From: Planctomycetota bacterium
GTDB lineage: Bacteria; Planctomycetota; PUPC01; JACPCR01
Assembly: GCA_016179685.1 (NCBI GenBank)
Contig: JACPCR010000070.1
Span: 50,542 to 114,541, forward strand
Length of the DNA stretch: 64,000 bases
Direction: 5' to 3'
The notes under the pieces are model-generated. The model was given only the letters and a program-made list of their open reading frames with translations, made no database searches and was not told the DNA's origin. How positions within the stretch are numbered: the stretch's first letter is position 1; each line of letters begins with the position of its first letter. Below, one piece after another: positions 44,820-54,140 of this stretch. Made by a program: the position numbers and the translations under genes.

Positions 44820-45803
44820 TTACGCTTGCATCCCCAGGGTCAGGTTCCTCTTCTCCAACTCCCGTTTCACTTCATCCAAGGACGCTTTGCCAAAATTCTT
44901 CAGGTCGAGCAGCTCCTCCTCCGTCTTCGCCACCAGGTCCCTCAGCGTCCGGATATTCATCGAAGTCAGACAGTTCTGAGCGCGCACTGGAATTTCCAGT
45001 TCAGTGATACTCAGATCCAGGACCGCTACGCCCTCGCTGCTTTCTTCGACCTCTTCGGACTCCTCCTCACCGTCCGGCCCCAGTTGCAGCTCGTGCCCCA
45101 GCTCGAAATACTGGACGAACGGATCGAGATGCTTCCGCAAAATCTTGCCAGCCTCCACCAACGCCATGTCCGGCGCAATCGTCCCATCCGTCCAGATTTC
45201 AAGTATCAGTCGGTCGTAGTTCGTCCTCTGCCCCACCCGCGTATCTTCCGTCCGATATCGCACGCGCCGGACCGGCGAAAAACTCGAGTCGAGCGGGATT
45301 CGCGCCGGAACCTCCGGCTCACGCTGATTCTCCTCGGCCGTCATGTAGCCTCTCCCCTTCCGGACCTCCAGCTCCATCTCGAAGGACACGTCCTGGCTCA
45401 AGGTCAACAGGTGAAGGTCCGGATTCACCACCTCCACCTCCGCATCGCACTGCGCATCCTTGGCCGTCACTTCACCCCGTTTGTTGGCGACGACTTTCAG
45501 GGTCTTGATCTGGTCGCTGTGCACTCGCACCAGCAACTGCTTCAGGTTCAAGGCGATATCGGTGACGTCCTCGACGACGCCCTCGATGGTCGCAAACTCG
45601 TGCTGCGTGCCTTCGATCCGAAAAGAGACCACTGCAGCGCCCTCCAGCGAGGACAACAGCACTCGCCGCAAACTGTTCCCTACCGTCACTCCGTAGCCGC
45701 GCTCGAAGGGCTCCGCTATGAACTTGGCATAGGTCTCCGTCTTCGTCTCGTCCTCACAGATCACTCGCGTCGGAAGTTCCAGTCCTCTCCACCTGATTCG
45801 CAT
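44820..45803 (-). CDS. rpoA: RNA polymerase alpha subunit
   Basis: 327 residues. The N-terminal assembly domain has FERGYGVTVGNSLRRVLLSS; the C-terminal domain has ELEIPVRAQNCLTSMNIRTLRDLV and FGKASLDEVKREL. The ATG at 45803 is preceded by AAGGGG at 7 nt; a GTG at 45833 is less likely. An acidic segment (GEEESEEVEESSEG) links the domains. Confidence 0.97.
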   Translation of the reverse strand: MRIRWRGLELPTRVICEDETKTETYAKFIAEPFERGYGVTVGNSLRRVLLSSLEGAAVVSFRIEGTQHEFATIEGVVEDVTDIALNLKQLLVRVHSDQIKTLKVVANKRGEVTAKDAQCDAEVEVVNPDLHLLTLSQDVSFEMELEVRKGRGYMTAEENQREPEVPARIPLDSSFSPVRRVRYRTEDTRVGQRTNYDRLILEIWTDGTIAPDMALVEAGKILRKHLDPFVQYFELGHELQLGPDGEEESEEVEESSEGVAVLDLSITELEIPVRAQNCLTSMNIRTLRDLVAKTEEELLDLKNFGKASLDEVKRELEKRNLTLGMQA

Positions 45804-45932
45804 GAGCCAACCCCTTAAGTCTTGGATGTCCACTCAACGAAAAAATCTGACCCGTCCACCCCGCACCCCTCCGGTCCGCCGCAGGACCGCTTCCCGCAGT
45901 GACCCCGCGAAGAAGGGCGCATCAGAAAATTA

Positions 45933-46565
45933 CTATCGGGAACAAATCTCTACGATTAACTGCTCCTGGATGGGCAACCCCTCCTTGATCTCTCCCGTCC
46001 CGGGCGGGCCTACGACCATCCCCCGTAGCTCCGTCTCATCCAGCCTCAACCACGACGGCACGATCCTGCCCCTGCTCGCTTCCCGGCCGTTCTTCACCAG
46101 GTCCTGCGATCGCGCCCGAGCGGACGGCGAAATCACGTCGTTCGCCCGGACCAGGGCCGACGAAATCGTGTGCTTCTTGCCATTGAGGGCGATGTGCCCG
46201 TGCCCGATGAGCTGACGGGCCTGCCCACGGGAGACAGCAAATCCCAGCCGGTAAACGACGTTGTCCAGACGACGCTCCACCAGGTGCAGAAGTTCCTCGC
46301 CGGTGTTCGTGGTGCCACGGGACGCCAATTCAAAATAGCGCCGAAACTGCCGCTCCAGCAGCCCGTAATACCTCTTCAAGCGCTGCTTCTCCCGGATTCT
46401 CGTGCCGTAGTCAGAAAACTTGGACCTTCTCCAACCGTGCATCCCGGGCGGGTACTCCCGGCGCACAATGGCGCACTGCGGCGAATCGCATCGCGCACCC
46501 TTGAGAAAGAGTTTCATTCCCTCACGTCGACAAAGCCTGCATTTCGGACCCAGCAATCGGCCCAC
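45933..46565 (-). CDS. rpsD: Ribosomal protein S4, zinc-finger form
   Basis: 210 residues from a GTG start with GGGAGG 7 nt ahead; the longer frame to 46616 lacks homology. VGRLLGPKCRLCRREG with CDSPQC gives the four-cysteine (C+) zinc form. The S4 RNA-binding domain lies about 100-160 (RRLDNVVYRLGFAVSRGQARQ). A primary 30S assembly protein. Confidence 0.96.
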   Translation of the reverse strand: MGRLLGPKCRLCRREGMKLFLKGARCDSPQCAIVRREYPPGMHGWRRSKFSDYGTRIREKQRLKRYYGLLERQFRRYFELASRGTTNTGEELLHLVERRLDNVVYRLGFAVSRGQARQLIGHGHIALNGKKHTISSALVRANDVISPSARARSQDLVKNGREASRGRIVPSWLRLDETELRGMVVGPPGTGEIKEGLPIQEQLIVEICSR

Positions 46566-46581
46566 GTTTCCACCTCCCAGG

Positions 46582-46959
46582 TTATACCCGCCGCCTCTTC
46601 CGAGGCCGGCATCCATTGTGCGGCAACGGCGTCACATCCTCAATAGCCCGGACTTCCAACCCCGCCGCCTGCAGGGCCCGGATGGCCGATTCTCGGCCGC
46701 TCCCGGCCCCCTTCACCTTCACCTCCACCTGCTTGACCCCGAACTTCTGAGCCTTCAGAGCGCACGATTCCGCGGTCCGCTGCGCCGCAAACGGCGTGCT
46801 CTTCCTCGAACCCGAAAAACCAACCGTGCCCGCACTCTCCCAGCATAACGTCGCTCCGTTCACGTCCGTGATCGTCACGATCGTGTTGTTGAACGTCGCC
46901 TGGATGTGCGCCACCGCTTGCGAAACGTTCCGCCGGACTCTCTTCTTCGCTTTGGCCAT
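46582..46959 (-). CDS. rpsK: Ribosomal protein S11
   Basis: 125 residues: [48 protein letters not shown]. Start chosen at the ATG giving [10 protein letters not shown]. Forms part of the 30S platform. Confidence 0.96.
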   Translation of the reverse strand: MAKAKKRVRRNVSQAVAHIQATFNNTIVTITDVNGATLCWESAGTVGFSGSRKSTPFAAQRTAESCALKAQKFGVKQVEVKVKGAGSGRESAIRALQAAGLEVRAIEDVTPLPHNGCRPRKRRRV

Positions 46960-46992
46960 AACTGCTCCATGTCCCCCGCTCTTCAATAACCC

Positions 46993-47376
46993 CTATCGCT
47001 GTTCCTTGATGCCCTTCTTCCCGGCTACCGTCTTGCGCGGTCCCTTCCGAGTCCGGGCATTCGTCCTCGTGCGCTGGCCCCGCACCGGAAGACCGCGCCG
47101 ATGCCGCATCCCCCGGTACGATCCGATGTCGCGCAGCCGCGCAATATTCTGCTGGATTTGTCGCCGAAGTTCACCTTCGACTACAAAATTCTTCTCGATC
47201 ACATTCCCGATCTTGCTCATCTCGTCTTCCGTCAGCTCGTTCGCCTTCACGTCCGCAGACACCCCCGCCGCAGCCAGAATCTCCTTCGCATTGCTCCGGC
47301 CGATCCCGTAGATGTAGCTCAACGCCACGTCGATACGCTTGTCTGCAGGTATATCCACTCCAACGATTCTCGGCAT
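46993..47376 (-). CDS. rpsM: Ribosomal protein S13
   Basis: 127 residues: [33 protein letters not shown] and the C-terminal [26 protein letters not shown] precedes the ATG at 6 nt. It contacts the 50S subunit and the P-site tRNA. Confidence 0.97.
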   Translation of the reverse strand: MPRIVGVDIPADKRIDVALSYIYGIGRSNAKEILAAAGVSADVKANELTEDEMSKIGNVIEKNFVVEGELRRQIQQNIARLRDIGSYRGMRHRRGLPVRGQRTRTNARTRKGPRKTVAGKKGIKEQR

Positions 47377-47423
47377 GTTCGACCTCCTTTCCCGTCAATC
47401 CACCCAGGTCCCGATGCACACCC

Positions 47424-47537
47424 TCAACCCTGACGCTGCTTGTGCTTCGGATTGGAACAGATCACGCGCACCACTCCCTTCCGCCTCACAATCGTACACT
47501 TCTCGCAGATTCGCCGGACCGAGGCCCTCACCTTCAT
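47424..47537 (-). CDS. rpmJ: Ribosomal protein L36
   Basis: A 37-residue protein: [19 protein letters not shown], then [17 protein letters not shown]. Zinc ligands C11, C14, C27 and H32 are present, so this is the zinc form. It lies between infA and rpsM, the standard place. Confidence 0.95.
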   Translation of the reverse strand: MKVRASVRRICEKCTIVRRKGVVRVICSNPKHKQRQG

Positions 47538-47547
47538 GACTCCTCTC

Positions 47548-47766
47548 CTATTCCCCACGATAAACGATCCGACCCCGCTTCAGATCATAAGGCGACATCT
47601 CGATGCTCACCTTGTCTCCCGGGAGAATCTTGATGAAGTGCATTCTCATCTTTCCGGAGACGTGCGCCAATACCAGATGCCCCCCTTCGATCTCCACCCG
47701 GAACATGGCGTTCGGCAGCGATTCCCGAACAACCCCTTCAACCCGGATGGCTTCTTCCTTGCCCAT
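47548..47766 (-). CDS. infA: Translation initiation factor IF-1
   Basis: 72 residues, an OB-fold: [40 protein letters not shown] and [11 protein letters not shown]. It follows secY directly; the adk and map genes often found here are missing. Confidence 0.97.
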   Translation of the reverse strand: MGKEEAIRVEGVVRESLPNAMFRVEIEGGHLVLAHVSGKMRMHFIKILPGDKVSIEMSPYDLKRGRIVYRGE

Positions 47767-47838
47767 GGATCGTTCCAGACCAAAAAATGACCCTTCGCCT
47801 CGAGACCGGGAGATTCCCGGCCCTCGGGCCCGGCAGCA

Positions 47839-49263
47839 TCAGACCCGGGGTCTCGGTCCCCGGCCTCGAATCCGGCCCTTGCCTCGCAAGAACCCGTCAT
47901 AATGCCGCATCAGCATCTGAGATTCCAGCTTCTGTACAATGTCCAGCGCCACGCCCACCACAATCAGGAGGCCCGTGCCGCCGTAAAAATCCGCTGTATA
48001 CGCGTCCATGCCCAGCCCAGCCGAGAGGACCATCGGAATGATAGCGATGAATGCCAGGAAGGTCGCGCCCGCCAACGTGATGCGTTCCATGATCTTCTCG
48101 AGCGCCTCAGCCGTTCTCCGGCCGGGCCGGACGCCAGGGAGAAATGACCCGTATTCCTTCATCCGCTCGGCGACCTCCACGGGCTGAAACGTGATGGAAG
48201 TCCAAAAATAACAGAAAAAGACAACCAAAACCACGTAAATGGAGAGGTAAAAAAACTGGTCTTCCCGCAAGGCATACTGAAAATACGCCGCCAGAGAATC
48301 CAAAAAGCCCGCACGCAGCCCGGCGCCTCGGACGAATCCCATCAGCATGGCCGGAAAACTCAGCAGCGATGAAGCGAAGATGATCGGAATCACTCCCGCA
48401 TGGTTCACCCGCACTGGCATGTAAGTCCGCTGTCCCCCCCAGACCTTGCGGCCCCGGGTCTGCTTGGCCTGTTGAACGGTGATACGGCGGTGGCCCTGCG
48501 TGATCACCACGATGCTCGCCACAATCGCCACATACAGGGCGACCAGCCCGATGACCTTGACGATCCCGATCCCCTCGTCCGACTCCGGGACCATCACAAA
48601 AACGAAGTCCTCGATGCCCCGGAAGACTGCGGAAGGCATCCGCGAAATGATCCCGGCCATAATGATGAGCGAAATGCCGTGCCCGATGCCCTTCTCCGTG
48701 ATCTGTTCCCCGAGCCACATCAGAAAGGTCGTTCCCGTCGTGAGCGCCAAAACGGCCACGGGAAACGTCCACCAAGACTGGTGCAGGATCGGCTCGGCAA
48801 CGATGGACTTTGCCCCGCTGGCGAGCCACTTCGTGATGAAAAAAGCCTGAAAAATGCTCAAGCCCACCGTGAAATAACGTGTATATTGGTTGATCTTTCG
48901 CCGGCCCGCTTCCCCTTCCTCCGCCAGTTTCTTCAACGGCTGGTATACCGTCGTTAATAATTGGAAAATGATCGACGCACTGATGTAAGGCATGATGCCC
49001 AGAGCAAAAATCGTACAACGGTGTATGGCCCCGCCCGCAAACATGTTCACCAGCCAGAACAACTTCGCCACCCCGGGCTGGCCCGTCCCTAGCTTCTCGA
49101 ACAACTTGCCGACCGCCTCCGTGTTGACCCCCGGCAACGGAATGAAAGACCCCATCCGGTAGACGGTCAAAAACAATGCCGTCATCAGCAGCTTGGTCCG
49201 CAACTCGGGTATCCGAAACATGTTTCGAACACCCGTCAGAAAATCGGCCAATAAGGAAAACAT
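47839..49263 (-). CDS. secY: Preprotein translocase subunit SecY
   Basis: 474 residues with ten expected helices; the channel subunit of the Sec translocon. Family regions: RTKLLMTALFLTVYRMGSFI, ALGIMPYISASIIFQLL, MWLGEQITEKGIGHGISLII and the cytosolic loop RRITVQQAKQTRGRK. ATG at 49263 is preferred to the TTG two codons earlier. Confidence 0.97.
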   Translation of the reverse strand: MFSLLADFLTGVRNMFRIPELRTKLLMTALFLTVYRMGSFIPLPGVNTEAVGKLFEKLGTGQPGVAKLFWLVNMFAGGAIHRCTIFALGIMPYISASIIFQLLTTVYQPLKKLAEEGEAGRRKINQYTRYFTVGLSIFQAFFITKWLASGAKSIVAEPILHQSWWTFPVAVLALTTGTTFLMWLGEQITEKGIGHGISLIIMAGIISRMPSAVFRGIEDFVFVMVPESDEGIGIVKVIGLVALYVAIVASIVVITQGHRRITVQQAKQTRGRKVWGGQRTYMPVRVNHAGVIPIIFASSLLSFPAMLMGFVRGAGLRAGFLDSLAAYFQYALREDQFFYLSIYVVLVVFFCYFWTSITFQPVEVAERMKEYGSFLPGVRPGRRTAEALEKIMERITLAGATFLAFIAIIPMVLSAGLGMDAYTADFYGGTGLLIVVGVALDIVQKLESQMLMRHYDGFLRGKGRIRGRGPRPRV

Positions 49264-49368
49264 CGTCAAACCGTTACATCACCTTGAATCCAACCTTCGG
49301 CTCGCCGGGGCCCGTCCTCGAGATGGAAAATGCAGGCGCGCTTCCAAGCTCGTCGACTCCCCACTCCC

Positions 49369-49743
49369 TCACCCGGCCCCTCCAGGAGCCTTCTCCGAAG
49401 AGGGCGCGGTGGCCGGCACGGGCTCGCCGGCACGAGTCGCCGCTCCTGCCGCGGAAGAAGCCGTGCCCCCCGCCGCAGGTGCAGCGGCCGGTACCCCTTC
49501 CCTCTTCTTCCTCCGCTTGATCTTCTTCTGAAACCGTTTGTTGCTGAAACCCTTCTTCGGCAAACGCCGGAATAGCGGCATCTGGCCCCCTTCGTACCCG
49601 ATGTAGACCCGGCTGCCTGACCTCGCATTCAAGCCCTTCTGCCCGCGGCCCGAAGTCTTCCCGGCCCCCGAACCGAGACCCCGGCCCACCCGGTAACGTC
49701 TCGTCCGCTTGATTCCCGTGCTCTTGTATCGGCTGAGTTCCAT
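49369..49743 (-). CDS. rplO: Ribosomal protein L15, N-terminal part only
   Basis: The first ~70 residues are clear L15: [48 protein letters not shown]. The L15 C-terminal globular domain (about 75 residues, normally ending in a GG-containing motif) is absent; after KRRKKREG the chain is an Ala/Pro/Gly-rich tail and stops at 124 residues. The usual length is about 145-150. In the next frame after the stop there is AFSISR and KVGFKVM, only faintly like an L15 end. GGAGGA precedes the ATG. Truncation may be real or an assembly/frameshift effect. Confidence 0.85.
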   Translation of the reverse strand: MELSRYKSTGIKRTRRYRVGRGLGSGAGKTSGRGQKGLNARSGSRVYIGYEGGQMPLFRRLPKKGFSNKRFQKKIKRRKKREGVPAAAPAAGGTASSAAGAATRAGEPVPATAPSSEKAPGGAG

Positions 49744-49821
49744 GCTGAATCCTTCCTCCAAGCCTCACCCAACGCTCCGGCTAGCGCCTCGCACGCTGGG
49801 TCCGCGGCACGAACCGCACCT

Positions 49822-50322
49822 TCACGAAAGTGTCACACCCCGCAACCGTTCCACCCATTCCTTCGTCCTCAACTGTTGAAGCCCATCCATGGCCGCCTTC
49901 ACCGCATTCTTCGGATTCGACGTCCGATGGCACTTGGTCAGAATATTGTGGATGCCCGCAGCCTCCAGCACGGCCCGAACACCTCCGCCTGCCTTAATCC
50001 CCGTCCCGGGCGACGCCGGCGCCATGATCACCCGCGAGGCCTGATATCGCCCGGTCACCTCGTGGGGAATCGTGCCGTTGGACACCACCACGGAGACGAG
50101 ATGCTTGCGGGCGTCTTTCATCCCTTTCTCGACCGCGGCCGGCACCTCGTTGGCCTTGCCGTAGCCGATCCCCACCCTCCCCTTCCCATCGCCGACGACG
50201 ACCAGCGCGCTGAAGCTGAACCGCCTACCGCCTTTCATTACCGTCGCACACCGGTAGATCCGGACGACGTTCTCGATCCACTCTCCACGTTCTTCAACCG
50301 TCACATCCCTTGGTGTTGCCAT
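49822..50322 (-). CDS. rpsE: Ribosomal protein S5
   Basis: 166 residues: GGRRFSFSALVVVGDGKGRVGIGYGKA (family core, here given by GDGKGRVGIGYGKANE), RVIMAPASPGTGIKAGG and CHRTSNPKNAVKA. Involved in translational accuracy and mRNA unwinding. rpmD, usually next, is missing: only 78 nt separate it from rplO. Confidence 0.96.
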   Translation of the reverse strand: MATPRDVTVEERGEWIENVVRIYRCATVMKGGRRFSFSALVVVGDGKGRVGIGYGKANEVPAAVEKGMKDARKHLVSVVVSNGTIPHEVTGRYQASRVIMAPASPGTGIKAGGGVRAVLEAAGIHNILTKCHRTSNPKNAVKAAMDGLQQLRTKEWVERLRGVTLS

Positions 50323-50367
50323 GCGTTTTCGGTCTCCACGCCTCGTCGGCCTCGATGCCGCTCTGCG

Positions 50368-50748
50368 CTAAAAATTTATGCCTTCCTTGCGCAGGCTCTC
50401 CGCCAGCGCCTTTATCCGGCCGTGATACCGGTAACCCGAACGATCAAAAACAACCCTCGAAACCCCTTTCTCCTTGGCCTTGCGGGCCAGAAGCGATCCC
50501 AGCCGCTGGGCCGCCGAACAGTTCCCTCCGGACTGCTTCCCATCTGGACACGCCGCCCGGTAGGCCGCCGAAAGCGTGTTCTCGCTGACCAACGTCTGCC
50601 CGGAAACGTCGTCGATCAACTGGCAATAGAGCTGCTTCACGCTGCGGTAAACGCTCAATCGGGGACGATCCACGGTCCCGCGCACCCGCTTGCGAATCCG
50701 AACCTTCCGTCGTAACCGATTGCGAACTTTTTCTCTTTGCGCGTTCAT
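50368..50748 (-). CDS. rplR: Ribosomal protein L18
   Basis: 126 residues from the ATG giving MNAQREKVRNRLRRKVRIRK; RPRLSVYRSVKQLYCQLIDD and FDRSGYRYHGRIKALAESLR are typical. Binds 5S rRNA with L5. Confidence 0.95.
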   Translation of the reverse strand: MNAQREKVRNRLRRKVRIRKRVRGTVDRPRLSVYRSVKQLYCQLIDDVSGQTLVSENTLSAAYRAACPDGKQSGGNCSAAQRLGSLLARKAKEKGVSRVVFDRSGYRYHGRIKALAESLRKEGINF

Positions 50749-50796
50749 GGCTGACCCGACGATGGACCTCCTCCCGACCACAAACCGTAAAAAAAC

Positions 50797-51351
50797 CTAT
50801 TCTCCGCCGCTCACGAAGGCCTTCCCCTGTTTCCTCTTGACCACTTCATTCGCATAGCGGATTCCCTTCCCTTTATAAGGTTCCGGAGGACGCACTTTCC
50901 GGATTTCGGCCGCAAACTGACCCACCTTCTGCAAGTCGGCGCCCTTGAGGTGGATGTGCGTTGCATCCGGCGTCTTCACCTCCACGCCCTCCGGGATCAC
51001 CAACTCCACGGGATTGCAGTACCCCACCTGGAGAATCAGCTTCGTCCCCTCCAGCTTGGCGTTGTACCCCACCCCGTTGATCTCCAACTGCCTCTCGAAA
51101 GGCTTCGTCACCCCCGCCACCATGTTCCTCAAGAGCGACCACGTCAGTCCCTGCACCGCACGACTCTCCCTGTTCCCCGAAATGGACCGCACCCGCAGAG
51201 CCTTGCCCGACGCGTCGACATCCACAGCAATTTTCGGGTCCAGCGGCAGGGTCAAAGCGCCGAGGGGACCCTGCACCATGACGCGGCCGCCATCCTGGGT
51301 CACCTTGACCTTCGAATCCAGCGTAATGGGTTGCCGGCTCAAACGCGACAT
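50797..51351 (-). CDS. rplF: Ribosomal protein L6
   Basis: 184 residues with two L6 repeats: MSRLSRQPITLDSKVKV at the start, LLRNMVAGVTKPFERQLEI in the middle and PEPYKGKGIRYANEVVKRK at the end. Standard place after rpsH. Confidence 0.96.
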   Translation of the reverse strand: MSRLSRQPITLDSKVKVTQDGGRVMVQGPLGALTLPLDPKIAVDVDASGKALRVRSISGNRESRAVQGLTWSLLRNMVAGVTKPFERQLEINGVGYNAKLEGTKLILQVGYCNPVELVIPEGVEVKTPDATHIHLKGADLQKVGQFAAEIRKVRPPEPYKGKGIRYANEVVKRKQGKAFVSGGE

Positions 51352-51408
51352 GACGGAACGGTCTCCTTCACTTCAAACCGATACTTCACGACCACTCGAC
51401 CGACTCGC

Positions 51409-51804
51409 TCAATAGAGGCACGCCAGCACTTCTCCACCCAGATGCTTCTCTCGACACTCCCGGTCCGTCAGAATCCCCTGCGACGTGCTCACCAGATACG
51501 TCCCCAGACCCCGAAGGACCGTTCCCACCTCCTCAGAACCCCGGTACACCCTTCTCCCCGGCGTACTCACCCTCCGGATTTTCTGAATGACCTGCTCCCC
51601 TTCGGGTCCATATTTCAAATATAACCGAATGAATTTCTTCTTCCCAACTTCCAAAGGATGCGTCCGCTGAATGTACCCTTCTCTCCTCAAGACCTCGGCG
51701 ATGCCCAGCTTCACTTTCGAGGCCGGAATATCCACCCATTCTTTGTGACCCGCCACGGCATTTCGTATCCGGGTCAGCATGTCCGAAATCGGATCCGTCA
51801 TCAT
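51409..51804 (-). CDS. rpsH: Ribosomal protein S8
   Basis: 131 residues: MMTDPISDMLTRIRNAVAGH at the start and VSTSQGILTDRECREKHLGG near the end, the universal S8 C-terminal motif. Primary 16S-binding protein and, in known systems, spc-operon repressor. Confidence 0.97.
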   Translation of the reverse strand: MMTDPISDMLTRIRNAVAGHKEWVDIPASKVKLGIAEVLRREGYIQRTHPLEVGKKKFIRLYLKYGPEGEQVIQKIRRVSTPGRRVYRGSEEVGTVLRGLGTYLVSTSQGILTDRECREKHLGGEVLACLY

Positions 51805-51889
51805 CGTCTCACACTCCCCGGTGAAAAACTTCTCCTCTCGGTCACTCCGTCACGACACCCGCACCCGCACGGGCCGAAACGCCCTGCTT

Positions 51890-51925
51890 CCCCCGTTCAA
51901 CAGTGCGGGCGCACATCCAAGCTCG
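51890..51925. repeat. Degenerate palindrome between rpsH and rpsN
   Basis: CAACAGTGCGGGCGCACATCC has the AGTGC...GCAC apex with weakly paired flanks. It ends 5 bp before the rpsN stop. A similar degenerate form (GGAAAATGC, AGGC, GCGCTTCC at 49325-49347) lies between rplO and secY. These may be worn copies of the stop-abutting palindromes. Confidence 0.35.
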
Positions 51926-51929
51926 ATCC

Positions 51930-52115
51930 CTACCAGCTCGCTTTCTTCACCCCGGGAATCTCCCCGCGGTGCGCCAGGTTGCGGAAACAAATACGGCAAA
52001 CCTTGAATTTCCGAAACACCGCCCGCGAGCGGCCGCAAATTCCGCAGCGGAGATGCGCCCGAGTGGGAAACTTCGCTTTCTTCCTGGCCTTGACGACCTG
52101 AGAGAGTCGAGCCAT
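51930..52115 (-). CDS. rpsN: Ribosomal protein S14, zinc type
   Basis: 61 residues, the short zinc-binding form: CGICG and CRICF supply two C-x2-C pairs, with [15 protein letters not shown] at the end. AGGTGA precedes the ATG. Confidence 0.96.
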   Translation of the reverse strand: MARLSQVVKARKKAKFPTRAHLRCGICGRSRAVFRKFKVCRICFRNLAHRGEIPGVKKASW

Positions 52116-52135
52116 GGTCACCTGCCCCTCAAGGG

Positions 52136-52681
52136 TTATTTCTTCCGGGCGAAAGGCATGCCCAGAGCGGTCAGCATCCTCAACGATTCCTCGTCAGAAC
52201 TGTTGGACACCGAGATGGAAATATCCATCCCCTGCATGAATTCCGCACTCGCCGCCGGCACCTCCGGGAAAACAATCTGCTCATCGATGCCAAAATTATA
52301 GTTCCCCTGCCCATCGAAACTCTTCGGCGAAAGCCCGCGGAAATCCTTGATCCGGGGTATGGCCACACTAATCAGCCGGTCCAAAAATTCATACATCCGC
52401 TTCCCGCGAACCGTCACCAAACATCCGATCGCCTGGCCCTTGCGCAGCCGAAAGCCCGAAATCGGCGCCTTCGCCTTGCAAATCTTCGCCTTCTGACCGG
52501 TGATCTTGCCCAAGGCCTCCGAGGCTTCCGTCATCCTCTTCTCGTTCTCGATCGCACGGCCCACACCCATGTGAACCACCACCTTCCGAATCCGGGGTAC
52601 CGCCATCGGATTCTTGTACCCGAATTCCTTCATCATCGCCGGTATCACCTCTGCCTGATATCTCTGCATCATTCTCGTCAT
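52136..52681 (-). CDS. rplE: Ribosomal protein L5
   Basis: 181 residues from 52681 ([20 protein letters not shown]). [34 protein letters not shown] and [16 protein letters not shown] are diagnostic. An in-frame start further upstream adds a basic segment with no homology. Binds 5S rRNA. A tRNA gene separates it from rplX. Confidence 0.95.
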   Translation of the reverse strand: MTRMMQRYQAEVIPAMMKEFGYKNPMAVPRIRKVVVHMGVGRAIENEKRMTEASEALGKITGQKAKICKAKAPISGFRLRKGQAIGCLVTVRGKRMYEFLDRLISVAIPRIKDFRGLSPKSFDGQGNYNFGIDEQIVFPEVPAASAEFMQGMDISISVSNSSDEESLRMLTALGMPFARKK

Positions 52682-52769
52682 GGCTCGTCCCGTTCTCCTC
52701 GACTCCATTCGCCGCATCCGCGGCTCCCTTCCCCAACCTCACCCCTCTCACGAAAAAGGTCTTCCTTCA

Positions 52770-52843
52770 TGGGCGATACTGGACTCGAACCAGTGACCTC
52801 TTGCGTGTCGAGCAAGCGCTCTAGCCAACTGAGCTAATCGCCC
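52770..52843 (-). tRNA. tRNA-Val (GAC) with C at position 33
   Basis: Acceptor GGGCGAT pairs with ATCGCCC; D-stem GCTC/GAGC; anticodon stem CTTGC/GCAAG with loop TCGACAC, so 34-36 is GAC; T-arm ACTGG-TTCGAGT-CCAGT; short variable loop AGGTC. CCA is not encoded. Position 33, almost always U, is C here. It is co-directional with the ribosomal protein genes around it and probably excised from their transcript. Confidence 0.9.
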
Positions 52844-52892
52844 AGGTCCCTCACCCTCCCCCGATCTCTCCCATCCGGCAATCCCTCCTCGG

Positions 52893-53267
52893 TCAATGCT
52901 TCGAAGGCAAGGGAATCTCCGTGCCGCACCGGCGGCAGACCCTTCTGGCCTTGCCTTCTCCGAAAATCCTCCGGGCCCGAACACCCCGATGACACTCGGG
53001 ACAATACAGACTTACGTTCGAAAGATCGATCGGCATCTCTTTACTGACCCACCCGCCTCGCGGATTGTCCTGGGTCGGCCTCACCGCCTTCTTACGATAG
53101 TTCACTCCCTCTACAATCGCCATCCGCTTCCCCGGAAAAACCCGGAGAACCCGGCTGACCTCTCCCTTTTTTGACCGAGGCTTCTCCTTCTTCTCTCCCT
53201 TTTCGATCTCCACCTCGGAATAGGTGACGTCCTTGCGCAAAACGACCCGGTCGTTCTTCACGATCAT
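52893..53267 (-). CDS. rplX: Ribosomal protein L24 with C-terminal zinc ribbon
   Basis: 124 residues. KNDRVVLRKDV opens a KOW-type domain; KKGEVSRVLRVFPGKRMAIVEG is the L24 core, and the usual DNPRGG and PIDLSNVSLYCPECHRG follow. The end adds CPEC...CRRC, a four-cysteine ribbon present in many but not all bacterial L24. A charged insert (EIEKGEKKEKPRSKKG) lengthens the first loop. Confidence 0.95.
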   Translation of the reverse strand: MIVKNDRVVLRKDVTYSEVEIEKGEKKEKPRSKKGEVSRVLRVFPGKRMAIVEGVNYRKKAVRPTQDNPRGGWVSKEMPIDLSNVSLYCPECHRGVRARRIFGEGKARRVCRRCGTEIPLPSKH

Positions 53268-53270
53268 GGC

Positions 53271-53639
53271 TCAAACCACCTCAGTGGCCAGAGAAAGGAT
53301 TCGGGTAAAATTCTTCGCTCTCAGCTCGCGGGCCACGGCCCCAAAAATACGCGTGCCCCTCGGATTCCCATCGGCATCGATCAAAACGATCGCATTGCGG
53401 TCGAATCTCACTTGTGTCCCATCCTCCCGGCGCACACCCGCCTTCGACCTGACCACCACCCCGCGGACCACGTCGCCTTGCTTGATCTCGGCACTGGGCA
53501 GCGTTCGCTTCACCGATCCGACGACCACATCGCCGATGTGGGCGAATCGTCGATTGCCTCCACCGACGACGTGAATGCACTGGACAGATTTCGCGCCGCT
53601 GTTGTCCGCGACGTCAACTCGGGTTTGCATTTGTATCAT
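53271..53639 (-). CDS. rplN: Ribosomal protein L14
   Basis: 122 residues: [39 protein letters not shown] and [16 protein letters not shown]. It overlaps the end of rpsQ by 26 nt. Confidence 0.97.
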   Translation of the reverse strand: MIQMQTRVDVADNSGAKSVQCIHVVGGGNRRFAHIGDVVVGSVKRTLPSAEIKQGDVVRGVVVRSKAGVRREDGTQVRFDRNAIVLIDADGNPRGTRIFGAVARELRAKNFTRILSLATEVV

Positions 53640-53934
53640 CGCTCGAATCCTGTGTCGGGTCGCCCAGTGGACTGAACATCTTTCCCCGCCGTAATACCTC
53701 CACCAGCCTCCAATTCTTCGTCTTGCTCAAGGGACGCGTCGGAGCAATACGCACCAGGTCCCCGATCTTGGCCTCGTTCTTCTCATCATGGGCCTTAAAC
53801 TTCGTCCGCCTCCGCACATACTTCTGATACTTGGAGTGAAGGACCAACCGCTCCACCTCCACCGTGATGGTCTTCGTCATCTTGTCGCTGCTCACGACAC
53901 CCAGAACGCTTCTCGGTCTACTCGGCCTTGGCAT
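53614..53934 (-). CDS. rpsQ: Ribosomal protein S17
   Basis: 106 residues, slightly long: [37 protein letters not shown] and [17 protein letters not shown]. The ~20-residue polar tail overlaps rplN, and the start overlaps the rpmC end by 17 nt. Confidence 0.95.
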   Translation of the reverse strand: MPRPSRPRSVLGVVSSDKMTKTITVEVERLVLHSKYQKYVRRRTKFKAHDEKNEAKIGDLVRIAPTRPLSKTKNWRLVEVLRRGKMFSPLGDPTQDSSDDTNANPS

Positions 53935-54139
53935 GCGCTTCCCCCAACGGCTTGAGCTCCCGTTCCCGTCGTATCGTCTGAATACGCGCCATCTCCCGGC
54001 GCAGACCCCGCTTCTGCCGCGGATTCTCCACTTGTTCCGTCGCGAATCGGACCTGCAGGCCGAAAAACTCCTTCCGGCACTCCAGATACCGCCGCTTCAG
54101 TTCCTCGTCCGTCAGGACCCGAAGTTCCCTCGCCTTCAC
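53918..54139 (-). CDS. rpmC: Ribosomal protein L29
   Basis: 73 residues from GTG with GGAGGAGGG close upstream: [20 protein letters not shown] and [18 protein letters not shown]. Sits at the exit tunnel, a docking place for trigger factor and SRP. Confidence 0.92.
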   Translation of the reverse strand: MKARELRVLTDEELKRRYLECRKEFFGLQVRFATEQVENPRQKRGLRREMARIQTIRRERELKPLGEAHAKAE

Positions 54140-54140
54140 G

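Noticed and set aside
49274..49368. L15 C-terminus restored by a simple frameshift
   Set aside because: The next frame holds only AFSISR and KVGFKVM in about 30 residues, too short and too weak to be the ~75-residue missing domain.
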